The notes under the pieces: generated by a model
Told to the model about the DNA's origin: nothing
What the model saw: the letters and a program-made list of their open reading frames with translations, nothing else
The model's database searches: none
In this document: positions 27,456 through 36,293 of the stretch, in pieces
Layout: each line of letters starts with the position of its first letter
Position numbering within the stretch: the stretch's first letter is position 1
Translations under genes and position numbers: made by a program
Assembly: GCA_964500205.1 (NCBI GenBank)
Contig: CAZCNS010000011.1
Span: forward strand, 68,513 to 132,512
Direction of reading: 5' to 3'
From: UBA10329 sp964500205
GTDB taxonomy: Bacteria > Bacteroidota > Bacteroidia > UBA10329
Length of the DNA: 64,000 bases

Positions 27456-27610
27456 CAAGGCAGCTCATATTGGGGATATTGGTGAAAATGCAGCGGACGT
27501 ACACTCAGGAATTTGGGATATATGGCATCATGCATGTGATAAAAGTGAGAAAATATAAATGGCGGTGACTGATACATGTGTTCAAATCACTTGTATTTGC
27601 CTCAGTAAAT

Positions 27611-27618
27611 TATTTTTG
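27611..27618 (+). promoter_or_regulatory. -7 element (TATTTTTG) of the 82-aa protein gene
   Basis: TATTTTTG matches TAnnTTTG and ends 32 nt upstream of ATG 27651, in a short AT-rich stretch downstream of the 21-bp array. Confidence 0.5.
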
Positions 27619-27650
27619 TCTGAAATTAGTTAATACGAAGCAAAGGAGCC

Positions 27651-27899
27651 ATGAAACGCATAACAAAGAAGGAAGCAGAGCAACTACAGAAGACACGGCT
27701 GGGCTACCGCTCGCGTGTGAGAGGGGAGCTGGAGGGGATGCAGGTGGGAGAGATTCGGCTGATGACGAAAGAGGAATGGACACGGCCCACACAGCCGCCC
27801 AATCATATGCTGCGGCAGATAGAGAAGGGTCTGGGCAGAAAGTATACTTGTGACCGACTGCTCGATGGCAGCGGATGGGTGATCGAGCGCGTGGAGTAG
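27651..27899 (+). CDS. 82-aa basic protein of unknown function
   Basis: A small highly charged protein starting MKRITKKEAEQLQKTRLGYR and ending DRLLDGSGWVIERVE. It has no Cys pair, signal peptide or membrane segment, and is probably helical at the N-terminus (Lys/Arg/Glu-rich) with a beta-type ending. Short proteins of this layout with a terminal DGSGW-V-x-R motif occur scattered in Bacteroidota, and I infer a nucleic-acid-binding or mobile-element-linked role only from its charge and its position in a repeat island. It has its own -7 element and a purine-rich sequence (aaaggagcc) just before the ATG, which is unusual here. It is the only intact gene in the island. Confidence 0.65.
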   Translation: MKRITKKEAEQLQKTRLGYRSRVRGELEGMQVGEIRLMTKEEWTRPTQPPNHMLRQIEKGLGRKYTCDRLLDGSGWVIERVE

Positions 27900-27904
27900 G
27901 GAGG

Positions 27905-28057
27905 TATCAGCGAATTACGAATCTGTACGAATTTGCGAATGGGGTGACTGGGGCTTGTGGGGCGTGGGATTGTGCTGCGGGTACGGTGTGGGACAGGTAG
28001 GACGGATGGGACGGTTGCGAATAGTAGGCACGAGGGAAAGACCCTCGCGTCTGCGGA
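27905..28057. repeat. 153-bp direct repeat, copy A
   Basis: Starts TATCAGCGAATTACGAATCT and is matched without any gap by 28451-28603; I count only scattered substitutions. It contains spaced TACGAAT/TGCGAAT motifs. It begins 5 nt after the 82-aa gene's stop codon. Not coding. Confidence 0.9.
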
Positions 28058-28450
28058 TTCGGGCCGTCCCTATGGGACTTGCCTGACATGTGCGCACGGG
28101 TCTCTACCATACTGTCGTTCCTACGGAACTTAACAGCCCCATCGGGGCGACCTTGTGGTAGCAGAGATTCCCCCGCCATGTCCAAGTCCCGAAGGGATGG
28201 CCTTTTTTTGTATGATTCCTTGGCTGGGTCGGTCTGAACGTGATCGGTTGTCTGTGTCGACCGCTGTCAGGGTAGGCGATGACAGCATAAATTACCGTGG
28301 AGGGGTGGATGCATCCAACAGGTTTTCTGTCGGGAATCAGGATGCTGCGGATGGGGAAACCGTTGAAACGGTTGGTGCTGCAGGTCGGGTTCCTCGCAAT
28401 GACGGGGAACATGGGTTAGCCACGGAGGCGCGGAAGGGCACGGAGAAGTT
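28058..28450. repeat. Cluster of REP-like palindromes between the 153-bp copies
   Basis: Several short palindromes follow each other: GTCCCtatGGGAC (28066-28078), CGTTCCTACGGAACTT near 28125, GCCCCatcGGGGC near 28137, TCCCgaaGGGA near 28187 followed by T7, and AACCGTTgaAACGGTT (28358-28373). It also holds TCCTCGCAATGACG (28391-28404) and CCACGGAGGCGCGG-type sequence near 28422. Such modules are known as dispersed intergenic repeats in Bacteroidota and other bacteria. No ORF is supported here. Confidence 0.7.
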
Positions 28451-28603
28451 TATCAGCGAATTACGAATCTGTACGAATTTGCGAATGGGGTGACTGGGGC
28501 TTGTGGGGCGTGGGATTGCGCTGCGGGTAGGGTGTGGGACAGGTGGGACGGATGGGACGGTTGCGAATAGGAGGCATCAGGGAAAGACCCACGCACCTGC
28601 GGA
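28451..28603. repeat. 153-bp direct repeat, copy B
   Basis: Second copy of the 27905 element, same length and order, 393 bp downstream of the end of copy A. It is followed by about 180 bp with no supported gene before the envelope protein gene. Confidence 0.9.
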
Positions 28604-28780
28604 GCTGAAGGTCTATTCCAACACCAGATTATCCAATCTCCTCAACCAATTGACGGTAAGGCTGATGTGGCCGAACTCCTCGGTGACCTTGCCGCGCAGC
28701 AGGTGTCATCCGGGGCCGCGGAAGGGATAGCGTGCGGCTGTCTGCGGGAAATGGACGGGACAGCTATGCACAAGGGGTGA

Positions 28781-29557
28781 TCAGGGCCGCTTCCTCACAG
28801 GGGCAAGAAATCCGACCCCGACATTGAAATTGAGCAGGTAGTAGGTGAACATGCGGGCGTGGAGGGCTGTGCTGAGCTCATCGAGCTGCTCCGCACCTTG
28901 CCGATTGCCGTCCAGCAGTTCGAAATAGGGCACTATACCGCCCGGCACGAAACCCACCTGCACCCCTGTGCGCACCAACAGCACATTGAAGAACACCCGC
29001 TGCTGTCCGAAGGTGGCAGACACCATAGGGGTGATGAACTGCTGGGTGAAATCATGCGCCACGCCCGCTGCACGGTCGAAGGGCCGCACCCGCAGGTCGA
29101 GCAGCATGAGGTCGAACTTGGTGTAGCCGCCCAGCGGTGCGATGCCGCCCTTGGCGGGGTTTCTGAACACCTTGTAGTTGATGCCGTAGCCGTAGCCCCG
29201 CACCTGTGCATGGCCGAAGTCCTCTCCTATTCCTGTCACAAGCGGCCTTGCGAACCTGTCTGATGCCCAATCGAACTCCAGTCCGGAGAAGATGAGGTCG
29301 AATGTGATGCCGATGCTGCCATTGCGGGCCACCACGTAGTCGAGGTCCATGGTGCTGCGCACGTTCATGGCGAACCGCTGGAGGCCGCTCGCCATGTTGT
29401 GGTCGGGTCTGAAAAGCGCATTGAAGAAGCTGACATCGCCCGTGAGCGACAGTCGCTTGCCCATGTAGCCGGGGGCCTGTGCCAGCACCGGGCCGGCCAG
29501 CACAGCCACCATCAGCACGGTGAGCAGTAGGGATGCTATGCGCGCAAACCCGCTCAT
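28781..29557 (-). CDS. Exported envelope (probably outer membrane) protein
   Basis: A 258-residue protein with signal peptide MSGFARIASLLLTVLMVAVL...AQA. The mature part has Gly/aromatic beta-strand patterns (YMGKRLSLTGDVSFFNALF, GSIGITFDLIFSGLEF, RGYGYGINYKVF, YLLNFNVGVGFLAP) typical of an outer-membrane barrel. The start ATG 29557 overlaps the stop of the upstream M48 protease gene as ATGA, so the two are translationally coupled and likely act together in envelope maintenance. No named family is recognised. Confidence 0.75.
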   Translation of the reverse strand: MSGFARIASLLLTVLMVAVLAGPVLAQAPGYMGKRLSLTGDVSFFNALFRPDHNMASGLQRFAMNVRSTMDLDYVVARNGSIGITFDLIFSGLEFDWASDRFARPLVTGIGEDFGHAQVRGYGYGINYKVFRNPAKGGIAPLGGYTKFDLMLLDLRVRPFDRAAGVAHDFTQQFITPMVSATFGQQRVFFNVLLVRTGVQVGFVPGGIVPYFELLDGNRQGAEQLDELSTALHARMFTYYLLNFNVGVGFLAPVRKRP

Positions 29558-31764
29558 TCCCTTGCCTTGGCACGGGTTTTCATCTGCCACATGGCATCGT
29601 AGAGATTGCTGTTGACGATATCGGCTGCGTCCTTGGATTTGAAATTGCTGTAAGCGATCATGGCCGGCTCGCCTGTGCGCAGGTCGAAGGTGATGCTATA
29701 AAAATAGGTGTCGAAGTTGGGCCTCACCAGGTAATAGATCGCCAGCGGTATGGCGGGCGGCACCAGCGCGTAGAGCAGGTAGAAGTACATCAGCGGCTTG
29801 GTCTCCCTGTAATTGATGATGCCAGTCCATGAGAAATGCGCTGCACCATAGCGCCCCATCAGCTCATCGAGGCGTGGGCGGTCGAGGCTCACCATGTCCA
29901 CATCCATGTGCAGCAGTCGCTGATCGACCCATTCGTTGAGGAAGGCGATGTCGTTGAAGGTCTGCGCATCCATCGAGTCGAGCAGTGCGGTCTCCAGAAT
30001 GCGGGTGTGAAGTCCCAGCAGGCGGGCATTGCGGTCGATGCGGTCATGCAGCCTCATCCGTGCCCATTCGGCATCGAGGAAGCGGTGCTTCTGCCGCTTG
30101 CGCAGGTCCAGTTTCAAATATGCAGGCGACACCATGACCACCGAGTCGATGCCCAGTGCATGGCCCGAGTTGCGCCACTTGCGCTGCTCCTCCCTCCTCT
30201 TGCGATCGGTCTGCGCCTGAGACACCGCATTGCTCCCGCTCATCCACCGCTCCTTCTCCAGACGGTCGAAATGCGCGGTGAACAGCGAGTCGCTGAACAG
30301 GTCCACGAATGCATTGCGCATCATGGCGTTGCGCGGATGGCCCATCCTTGCGATGCGGAGACGGTCGTACTTGCCAAGGCGGGAAGTATCGGGACTCTCA
30401 GGGTGCAACGAGGGTTGCTCCCTGCTGAACATGCCCGGCACGTAGAGATCGAGCATGAAATGTTCGAGCAGGTCATCGGCCATTGCGGCCAGGTCGGCAT
30501 CATCGGGCCGCTGGATGCGCTGCCGCCAGATGTACCCCAGTGCGAGCACGGCCAGCTCATCGGGCTGAAGCCTATACAAGAGATGGTAGAGCTGCTGCGA
30601 CTCCCCCTCTATGCCGGAAAAACCGGGATGAACACTGCCATACCTGCCCGCCAGCTTGTACTTCGCAAGCATGTAAAGCGACCGCGCCACGACCTCGTGC
30701 AGATGAGGGTCATCGGGATGCTTGCGCAGCTTCAGGAAAGCGGTGTAGATGGCCCTCACCGGTCGATTGGCGAAAAGATAGAGGCGCACCAGCTCCATGC
30801 GCGCCTGATCGCGGGAATGGAGGAATCCGTCTGCATCCACGGGCGGTCGGGGGGCTTCCGTGTCATCTGCCGCAAGACTTTCCCGCAGCATGGCCTGCCG
30901 CTCGCTCGGTGCAGGATGCGTGGCATCTGCCTTCTCCTGTGCATCCACGGGCTCGGGCATGCGCACTTTTTCGAGAAAAAGGCTTTCATCCAACCTGTAA
31001 TGACCCGCATTGAAGAATTCCCTGTCGAACGGCACCTCATCGAACGGCAGATGGGCATAGCGCAGCACATCGAACACCCCGTTCACAGCGCTGGACGGAT
31101 AGCCCGCACGCAGGTACCGCTCCAGACCACCAACATCGGCCTGCCGCTCCAGATCCTTGCTGTACTGTCCTTGGGCAAGCACGCGATCATCGAATGACGA
31201 GCGGCCATGAATGCCCCGGCCCTCCCGGATGTCGATGCCCTGCACGTAGGAATTGATGACGTGCTCCTCCTCGAAATGCACCAGCTCATGACATAGGATG
31301 AAGGCCAACTGCGCCTCGGACTCCAACTGTGCCAAGAGAGCCAGACTCACGAGTAGGATGCCATCATCTGTGGTAAAGGCATTGACCATGGTTGAACGCA
31401 GCGCATACACCCTCACCTTGGCGCGCAGCTCGGGTTCGCTCTCCAGCACACGGTCGAGCACACGCGACAGATAGCGCGACACCGTGTCGTTGAACAGCAC
31501 CCGACCGCTGGACAGAAGCTGACTGAGCACAAAATTGCTCTCCAGCAGGAACTCCTCCTTGTCGCGGGTGCGCTGCCTGCCCTCCCGTTCGCGGTCTATG
31601 CGCTGGCGGGATGACTCGTACTTTTCGGATGAAAGTTGTCGGAACTCCTGCGGGATCGGATTCTGTGACTCCAAATGACGAAGACCCACCTGGCCCTTCG
31701 CAACCACTGACAGCAACGTGACCACCGTCAGTGAAACCAGAAAACAACGGGTGGCAAAACGCAT
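29554..31764 (-). CDS. M48-type metalloprotease with long C-terminal extension
   Basis: A 736-residue exported protein. The signal peptide is MRFATRCFLVSLTVVTLLSV...GQ, starting at ATG 31764; the longer frame to 31905 crosses the promoter. The M48 signature is present: VNAFTTDDGILLVSLALL (about 127-144) and the zinc motif H159-ELV-H163 with FEEEH following. This is the BepA/LoiP-like arrangement of periplasmic Oma1-type proteases that degrade or help assemble outer-membrane proteins. The long remainder is charged and helical, with a hydrophobic segment near the C-terminus (FYLLYALVPPAIPLAIYYLV) that may be a membrane anchor. It is coupled to the envelope protein gene by a 4-nt overlap. Confidence 0.85.
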   Translation of the reverse strand: MRFATRCFLVSLTVVTLLSVVAKGQVGLRHLESQNPIPQEFRQLSSEKYESSRQRIDREREGRQRTRDKEEFLLESNFVLSQLLSSGRVLFNDTVSRYLSRVLDRVLESEPELRAKVRVYALRSTMVNAFTTDDGILLVSLALLAQLESEAQLAFILCHELVHFEEEHVINSYVQGIDIREGRGIHGRSSFDDRVLAQGQYSKDLERQADVGGLERYLRAGYPSSAVNGVFDVLRYAHLPFDEVPFDREFFNAGHYRLDESLFLEKVRMPEPVDAQEKADATHPAPSERQAMLRESLAADDTEAPRPPVDADGFLHSRDQARMELVRLYLFANRPVRAIYTAFLKLRKHPDDPHLHEVVARSLYMLAKYKLAGRYGSVHPGFSGIEGESQQLYHLLYRLQPDELAVLALGYIWRQRIQRPDDADLAAMADDLLEHFMLDLYVPGMFSREQPSLHPESPDTSRLGKYDRLRIARMGHPRNAMMRNAFVDLFSDSLFTAHFDRLEKERWMSGSNAVSQAQTDRKRREEQRKWRNSGHALGIDSVVMVSPAYLKLDLRKRQKHRFLDAEWARMRLHDRIDRNARLLGLHTRILETALLDSMDAQTFNDIAFLNEWVDQRLLHMDVDMVSLDRPRLDELMGRYGAAHFSWTGIINYRETKPLMYFYLLYALVPPAIPLAIYYLVRPNFDTYFYSITFDLRTGEPAMIAYSNFKSKDAADIVNSNLYDAMWQMKTRAKARE

Positions 31765-31768
31765 CGGC

Positions 31769-31776
31769 CAAAGGTA
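31769..31776 (-). promoter_or_regulatory. -7 element (TACCTTTG) of the M48 gene
   Basis: A perfect TAnnTTTG match on the minus strand ends 4 nt before ATG 31764, consistent with a leaderless transcript. Confidence 0.65.
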
Positions 31777-32151
31777 CTTACCGCGATGCCGAGCACGTTG
31801 ATACTGCATCAATGCAGCAGGGCGATCGCACCTCAGCCATAGGAATGCAGCGCTGAGAGTGGCGCACACCTCCGCGACATGAAACGTTCGGACGGAGCGT
31901 TGCACTGCGCATCTGCCATCGCACGGAACTTGCAGAAGTCATTAGATAGCCAACGCACAAGCCAAGGAGAACCGAATCATCTTGAAACATCCTTTTCTCG
32001 CTTTACTTATGAAACACGGACATGCGCTTTTCTGAGAATAGAAAATCATCAACTCGGAAGGCAGATGCGCGGTATTCAGGTCAATTGGATGTGCAGACAA
32101 CGTTGCATGATGTATGTTCGCGGCTCGAACAGTAAAACCTCTGATCACCCC
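31777..32151. other. Divergent intergenic region
   Basis: About 375 bp between the M48 gene and the methyltransferase gene. It holds the M48 promoter at one end and a TATGTTCG (-7-like, 32113-32120) upstream of the methyltransferase at the other. The middle is AT-richer; I see no small gene or repeat in it. Confidence 0.5.
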
Positions 32152-33252
32152 ATGAAACAGACGACAAGCATTGACACCCGCGATTATTTCGGTAGCGAGC
32201 ACCTCTCTGCATTCGATTCAGCACTGCTGGCCCAGTGGATCGCCTTCGGCCCGGTGGTCTTTCAGGCCGCCAAGGCAATGAGAGACATGGGCGTACTACA
32301 GGCCGTGTATGATGGCCGCAAGGCGGGGGTGACCCTTCAGCAGGTGGTTGACACTACCGGTCACTCGGAGTATGCAGTACGCGTGCTGCTGGAGGCAGGG
32401 CTTGGCATGAAGCTGGTGATCATAGACGAGGACGAACGCTACCGCGCCACTAAGGTGGCCTGGTACCTTCTGAATGATCCGGTCACGCGTGTGAACATGG
32501 ATTTCACACATGATGTGAGCTACCTCGGCACCTTCTACCTGCAGGAAGCCCTCAAGGAAAGCCGCCCTGCGGGCCTCAAGGTGCTGGGAGACTGGCCCAC
32601 CATTTACGAGGGGCTCTCCAAATTGGAGCCTCAGGTGGCCAAAAGCTGGTTCGATTTCGACCACTTCTACTCTGATGGTGCGTTCTCAGATGCCCTTCCA
32701 TACCTCTTCGAGGACAAACCCCGTACACTGCTCGATGTGGGAGGCAACACAGGCAAGTTCAGCCGCAGGGCCGCTGCCTTCGACCCCGATGTGCAGATCA
32801 CCATTGCCGATCTGCCCGGTCAGGTAGGGCTGGCCACCAAGAACATTGAGGAGTGGGGTCTTAAGGACCGCGTGAGCTTCCACCCCGTTAACCTCCTCGA
32901 CCCCAAGGCACCGTTGCCCAAGGGCAAGGATGCTATCTGGATGAGCCAGTTCCTCTGCTGCTTCTCGGAAGATGAGATCGTGAGCATTCTCGAGCGCTGC
33001 CGAGAGGCACTGAGCGAGCATGGAAGCATCTTCATCCTGGAGACCTTCTGGGATCGTCAGCGCAGCATAGGCGGGGCATTCTGCCTTCAGCAGACCTCGC
33101 TCTACTTCACCGCAATGGCCAATGGCAACAGCCAGATGTACGACAGCAAGGTCTTCGTGCGCCTCATAGAACGCGCTGGGCTGAAAGTGGAGAAGATGAT
33201 TGATGATCTCGGTGAGAGCCACACCATCATCAAATGCAACCAGAAGGGCTGA
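32152..33252 (+). CDS. SAM-dependent O-methyltransferase-like protein
   Basis: A 366-residue protein of the plant-OMT/acetylserotonin O-methyltransferase type. An N-terminal dimerisation/winged-helix domain (about 20-110, with TLQQVVDTTGHSEYAVRVLL) precedes a Rossmann methyltransferase domain with the SAM motif TLLDVGGNTGKFSRRA and later VSFHPVNLLD. The usual catalytic His of small-molecule OMTs is not obvious (the region reads WMSQFLCCFSEDEIVSIL), so the substrate and even activity are uncertain. ATG 32152 is preferred; a longer in-frame extension upstream covers the promoter. It is convergent with pdhB, only 1 nt between stops. Confidence 0.8.
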   Translation: MKQTTSIDTRDYFGSEHLSAFDSALLAQWIAFGPVVFQAAKAMRDMGVLQAVYDGRKAGVTLQQVVDTTGHSEYAVRVLLEAGLGMKLVIIDEDERYRATKVAWYLLNDPVTRVNMDFTHDVSYLGTFYLQEALKESRPAGLKVLGDWPTIYEGLSKLEPQVAKSWFDFDHFYSDGAFSDALPYLFEDKPRTLLDVGGNTGKFSRRAAAFDPDVQITIADLPGQVGLATKNIEEWGLKDRVSFHPVNLLDPKAPLPKGKDAIWMSQFLCCFSEDEIVSILERCREALSEHGSIFILETFWDRQRSIGGAFCLQQTSLYFTAMANGNSQMYDSKVFVRLIERAGLKVEKMIDDLGESHTIIKCNQKG

Positions 33253-33253
33253 A

Positions 33254-34234
33254 TCAGAGGGCGTAGCTTACGGCCTTCACCGCCTCCACCACCCTCGCCA
33301 CGCTTGGCAGGAACTCCTCCACGAAGGCAGGTGCATAGCCGAGCGGTGTGTCGCGGGTGGTGATTCTACGCACAGGCGCATCCAGGAAATCGAAAGCATC
33401 CTTCTGCACCACGTAGGTCAACTCGGTGCTGATCGAGGCCAATGGCCAAGCCTCCTCAACCACCACCATGCGATTGGTCTTCTTCACACTCTCCACGACC
33501 GTGGCATAGTCGATGGGACGCACCGTGCGCAGGTCGATCACCTCGCATTCGATGCCATCCTTGGCAAGTTGCTCAGCGGCCTGTAGGGCCACCTTTATTA
33601 TTTTTCCAAAAGAGACGATGGTCACATCGGTGCCCTTGCGCTTGATGTCGGCCTTGCCGATGGGCAGCAGGTACTCGCCATCGGGAATTTCGCCCTTCTC
33701 ACCATACATCTGCTCGCTCTCCATGAAGATTACAGGGTCGTTATCGCGGATCGCGGATTTGAGCAGTCCCTTCGCATCATAAGGATTGCTGGGCACTATC
33801 ACCTTGAGGCCCGGACAGTTGGCATACCAGCTCTCGAATGCCTGCGAATGCTGCGCCCCGAGCTGTCCGGCAGACCCAGTGGGGCCGCGGAACACCATCG
33901 GGATGTTGAACTGCCCGCCCGACATCTGGTACATCTTTGCGGCCGAGTTGATGACCTGATCGATGGCCACCAGACTGAAATTGAAGGTCATGAACTCGAT
34001 GATGGGGCGGAGGCCATTCATAGCCGCACCCACTCCGATACCCGCGAAGCCGAGCTCTGCAATGGGCGTGTCGATGACGCGCCTTTCACCGAACTCCTCC
34101 AGCATGCCTTGGCTCACCTTGTAGGCACCGTTGTACTCGGCCACCTCCTCCCCCATAAGGAACACTGTGTCGTCCCTACGCATCTCCTCGCTCATGGCCT
34201 CACGCAACGCCTCGCGGAACTGTACCTCTCTCAT
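33254..34234 (-). CDS. pdhB: Pyruvate dehydrogenase E1 component, beta subunit
   Basis: A 326-residue E1-beta protein of the thiamine-dependent pyruvate dehydrogenase complex, making acetyl-CoA. It has the transketolase pyrimidine-binding domain (MGEEVAEYNGAYKVSQGM, DTPIAELGFAGIGVGAAM, with the conserved Glu for thiamine activation) and the C-terminal transketolase domain (VTIVSFGKIIKVALQAAEQL, VIDLRTVRPID). The alpha subunit and E2 are not adjacent; separate location of pdhB is common in Bacteroidota. A TATCTTTA element lies ~30 nt upstream of the start. The family could also include 2-oxoacid E1-beta of branched-chain complexes, but the sequence is of the pyruvate type. Confidence 0.92.
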   Translation of the reverse strand: MREVQFREALREAMSEEMRRDDTVFLMGEEVAEYNGAYKVSQGMLEEFGERRVIDTPIAELGFAGIGVGAAMNGLRPIIEFMTFNFSLVAIDQVINSAAKMYQMSGGQFNIPMVFRGPTGSAGQLGAQHSQAFESWYANCPGLKVIVPSNPYDAKGLLKSAIRDNDPVIFMESEQMYGEKGEIPDGEYLLPIGKADIKRKGTDVTIVSFGKIIKVALQAAEQLAKDGIECEVIDLRTVRPIDYATVVESVKKTNRMVVVEEAWPLASISTELTYVVQKDAFDFLDAPVRRITTRDTPLGYAPAFVEEFLPSVARVVEAVKAVSYAL

Positions 34235-34315
34235 TTTGACCTTTTTTTGGTTTTAACGGGGTAAAGATAGTGGCACGCGATGAAGGCCATGGGAACAGCA
34301 CGACCTCCGTCCACC

Positions 34316-34323
34316 TAAATTCG
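34316..34323 (+). promoter_or_regulatory. -7 element (TAAATTCG) of the TPR membrane protein gene
   Basis: TAnnTTCG ends 5 nt before ATG 34329, leaderless geometry. It faces the pdhB promoter across about 90 bp. Confidence 0.5.
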
Positions 34324-34328
34324 CACCC

Positions 34329-36293
34329 ATGACAATAGGGCGCATCCGACTTCCGCTTGCCATGCTGGCACTCGGCCTTCTGGTCACCGCTGTTTACTGG
34401 AATCATTTCGACAACGAGTTTCACTTTGACGACTCGCACGCCATCCAGAGCAATGGCGCCATCAAGGACCTGAGCCTGTGGCGCACTTACTTCACCGACC
34501 CTACCACGCACAGCTCTCTGCCCACGAACCAGGCGTTCAGACCTTTGCTTACGCTTTCATTCGCGATAGACTATCGTTTGGCCGGCAGTAAGCTCGACCC
34601 TTTCTTCTTCCACCTCTCCACGTTCGTGTGGTTCCTTGTGCAAGGCGTGGTGATGTACTTTCTTTTTCTTCATCTGATGCAACTCACGCGACCTCACCGG
34701 ACAAATGCGTGGGCTGCGCTGTTCATGTTAGCATTCTACATGCTGCATGCTGTAAATGCCGAGACCATCAACTACATCTCCGCCCGCTCCGACCTTCTCT
34801 CGACCCTGCCGATTGTGTGCGCGGTGCTCATTTTCGGCAACACGACCGGATGGAAACGGCACCTGAGCCTCATTCCCGTTCTGATTGCTGCACTCGTGAA
34901 GCCCACTGCGGTGATGTATTTCCCCATCATCACTGCCTATGTAGTGCTGTTCGTCATGCAGGTCAGCATCACCGATGCCCTGAAACCTGTGCGATGGGCC
35001 GGAATCATCCGATTCGTGGCACCTGCGGCCATCTTCTGTTTCGGGCTGTATATCCTCATTCAGAAGATGACCCCCGAGACCTTTGTCCCCGGTGGGAATT
35101 CAGCATTCCTCTATGCCATCACGCAGCCCTTTGTCATCCTCCGCTACTTCTGGCTGTTCTTCATGCCCGTTGGACTCTCAGCAGACTCTGACTGGAAACT
35201 GCTGGAGAGCATGGCAGATAGCCGGTTCATCATCGGTATGCTGTTCCTGATCGGGTTGGGCTATGTCATTGTTCGCACTTCTCGCACAGCTAAAGGCCGT
35301 CCAGTGGCATTCGGGCTATTGTGGTTCCTGTTCGCGCTTCTTCCCACCTCCAGCTTCATTCCTTTGAGCGAGGTGACCAATGACCACCGCATGTTCTTCC
35401 CGTTCGTAGGACTGACCATCGCAGTCTGGTGGCCGATAGTGGCATGGTTGCAGGACAGATGGGAGGCTTCGCCCGCATCCTCACGCATCTCTATCATACG
35501 TGTCACACTGCTGAGCACACTGCTGCTGCTGCTGCTGGGAGGCCATTCCTACGGAGTGGTGCAACGCAACAAGGTCTGGGCCACTGGTGAAAGCCTTTGG
35601 CTCGATGTGACGAGAAAAAGTCCGGAGAACGGGCGCGGTCATATGAACTACGGCCTCGCGCTGATGCGCAAAGGAGAACTGGAACTGGCCATGCGCAGCT
35701 ACCGCAGGGCATTGGAGACCGACTACCGCAATCATCCTTACCTCTTCCTGAACATGGCCGGTGCGCAAAACGGACTCGGCAACAAGGAGGAGGCCGAGCG
35801 GCTTTACAAGGTGGCGCTCGACAAAGGCCCTCGCTATCCCGACACGCACTATTACTACGCGAGGTGGCTTCTGGAGCATGGAAGGCGCAATGAGGCCGAA
35901 GAGCGGGTGCGCGAGGCACTGCGGCTCAGTCCGGGTCATGAGTATGCCAACGCACTGCTCGGTGCCATAGCTGTCTCAGGAAAAACAATGCTGGAGCAGG
36001 CAGAGGATGCGGTTCAGAAGAATCCCACGGCTGAGAACTACCTCAATCTCAGCCTTCAGCGATACCGTGTAGATGATTTCAATGGCTGCATCATCGCATG
36101 CCAGAAAGCACTGGAGCTAAGGCCAGACTATGCCGATGCGTGGAACAATATCTGCTCGGCACACAACGCCATGGGCCAGTGGCAGCAGGGTGTGGAGGCA
36201 TGTGAGAAGGCCATCGCCCTCCGGCCCGATTATCAGTTGGCCAAGAACAACCTCAACTGGGCCAAGAGCGAGCTGGCCAAGCAGCGTCAGTAG
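34329..36293 (+). CDS. Polytopic membrane protein with C-terminal TPR domain (TMTC/GT-C-like)
   Basis: A 654-residue protein. The N-terminal ~400 residues hold about ten membrane helices and the loop motif EFHFDDSHAIQSNGAI near residue 32, with paired acidic residues (DD) as in GT-C type glycosyltransferases and the TMTC family of O-mannosyltransferases. HAVNAETINYISARSDLLS is also typical of TMTC-like proteins. The C-terminal ~230 residues contain several TPR units (GRGHMNYGLALMRKGELELA, YADAWNNICSAHNAMGQWQQ). It may glycosylate exported proteins using lipid-linked sugar; the substrate is unknown. Its stop overlaps that of the convergent GNAT gene by 7 bp. Confidence 0.82.
   Translation: MTIGRIRLPLAMLALGLLVTAVYWNHFDNEFHFDDSHAIQSNGAIKDLSLWRTYFTDPTTHSSLPTNQAFRPLLTLSFAIDYRLAGSKLDPFFFHLSTFVWFLVQGVVMYFLFLHLMQLTRPHRTNAWAALFMLAFYMLHAVNAETINYISARSDLLSTLPIVCAVLIFGNTTGWKRHLSLIPVLIAALVKPTAVMYFPIITAYVVLFVMQVSITDALKPVRWAGIIRFVAPAAIFCFGLYILIQKMTPETFVPGGNSAFLYAITQPFVILRYFWLFFMPVGLSADSDWKLLESMADSRFIIGMLFLIGLGYVIVRTSRTAKGRPVAFGLLWFLFALLPTSSFIPLSEVTNDHRMFFPFVGLTIAVWWPIVAWLQDRWEASPASSRISIIRVTLLSTLLLLLLGGHSYGVVQRNKVWATGESLWLDVTRKSPENGRGHMNYGLALMRKGELELAMRSYRRALETDYRNHPYLFLNMAGAQNGLGNKEEAERLYKVALDKGPRYPDTHYYYARWLLEHGRRNEAEERVREALRLSPGHEYANALLGAIAVSGKTMLEQAEDAVQKNPTAENYLNLSLQRYRVDDFNGCIIACQKALELRPDYADAWNNICSAHNAMGQWQQGVEACEKAIALRPDYQLAKNNLNWAKSELAKQRQ

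Noticed and set aside
26974..27504. 176-aa minus-strand frame with LKNNCLH heptads across the 21-bp array
   Set aside because: The open frame follows from the 21-bp register; the part beyond the array is Arg/Pro/Ser-rich out-of-frame sequence and no promoter or homology supports it. Kept as a DNA repeat, with the caveat given in the finding.
28608..28706. Short minus-strand tail reading LLRGKVTEEFGHISLTVNW before a stop, possible gene remnant
   Set aside because: Only about 30 codons, a stop directly upstream and no recognisable family.
29836..31197. 453-aa plus-strand frame opposite the M48 protease
   Set aside because: Antisense shadow with His/Gln/Arg-rich composition; the minus strand carries HELVH and a signal peptide.
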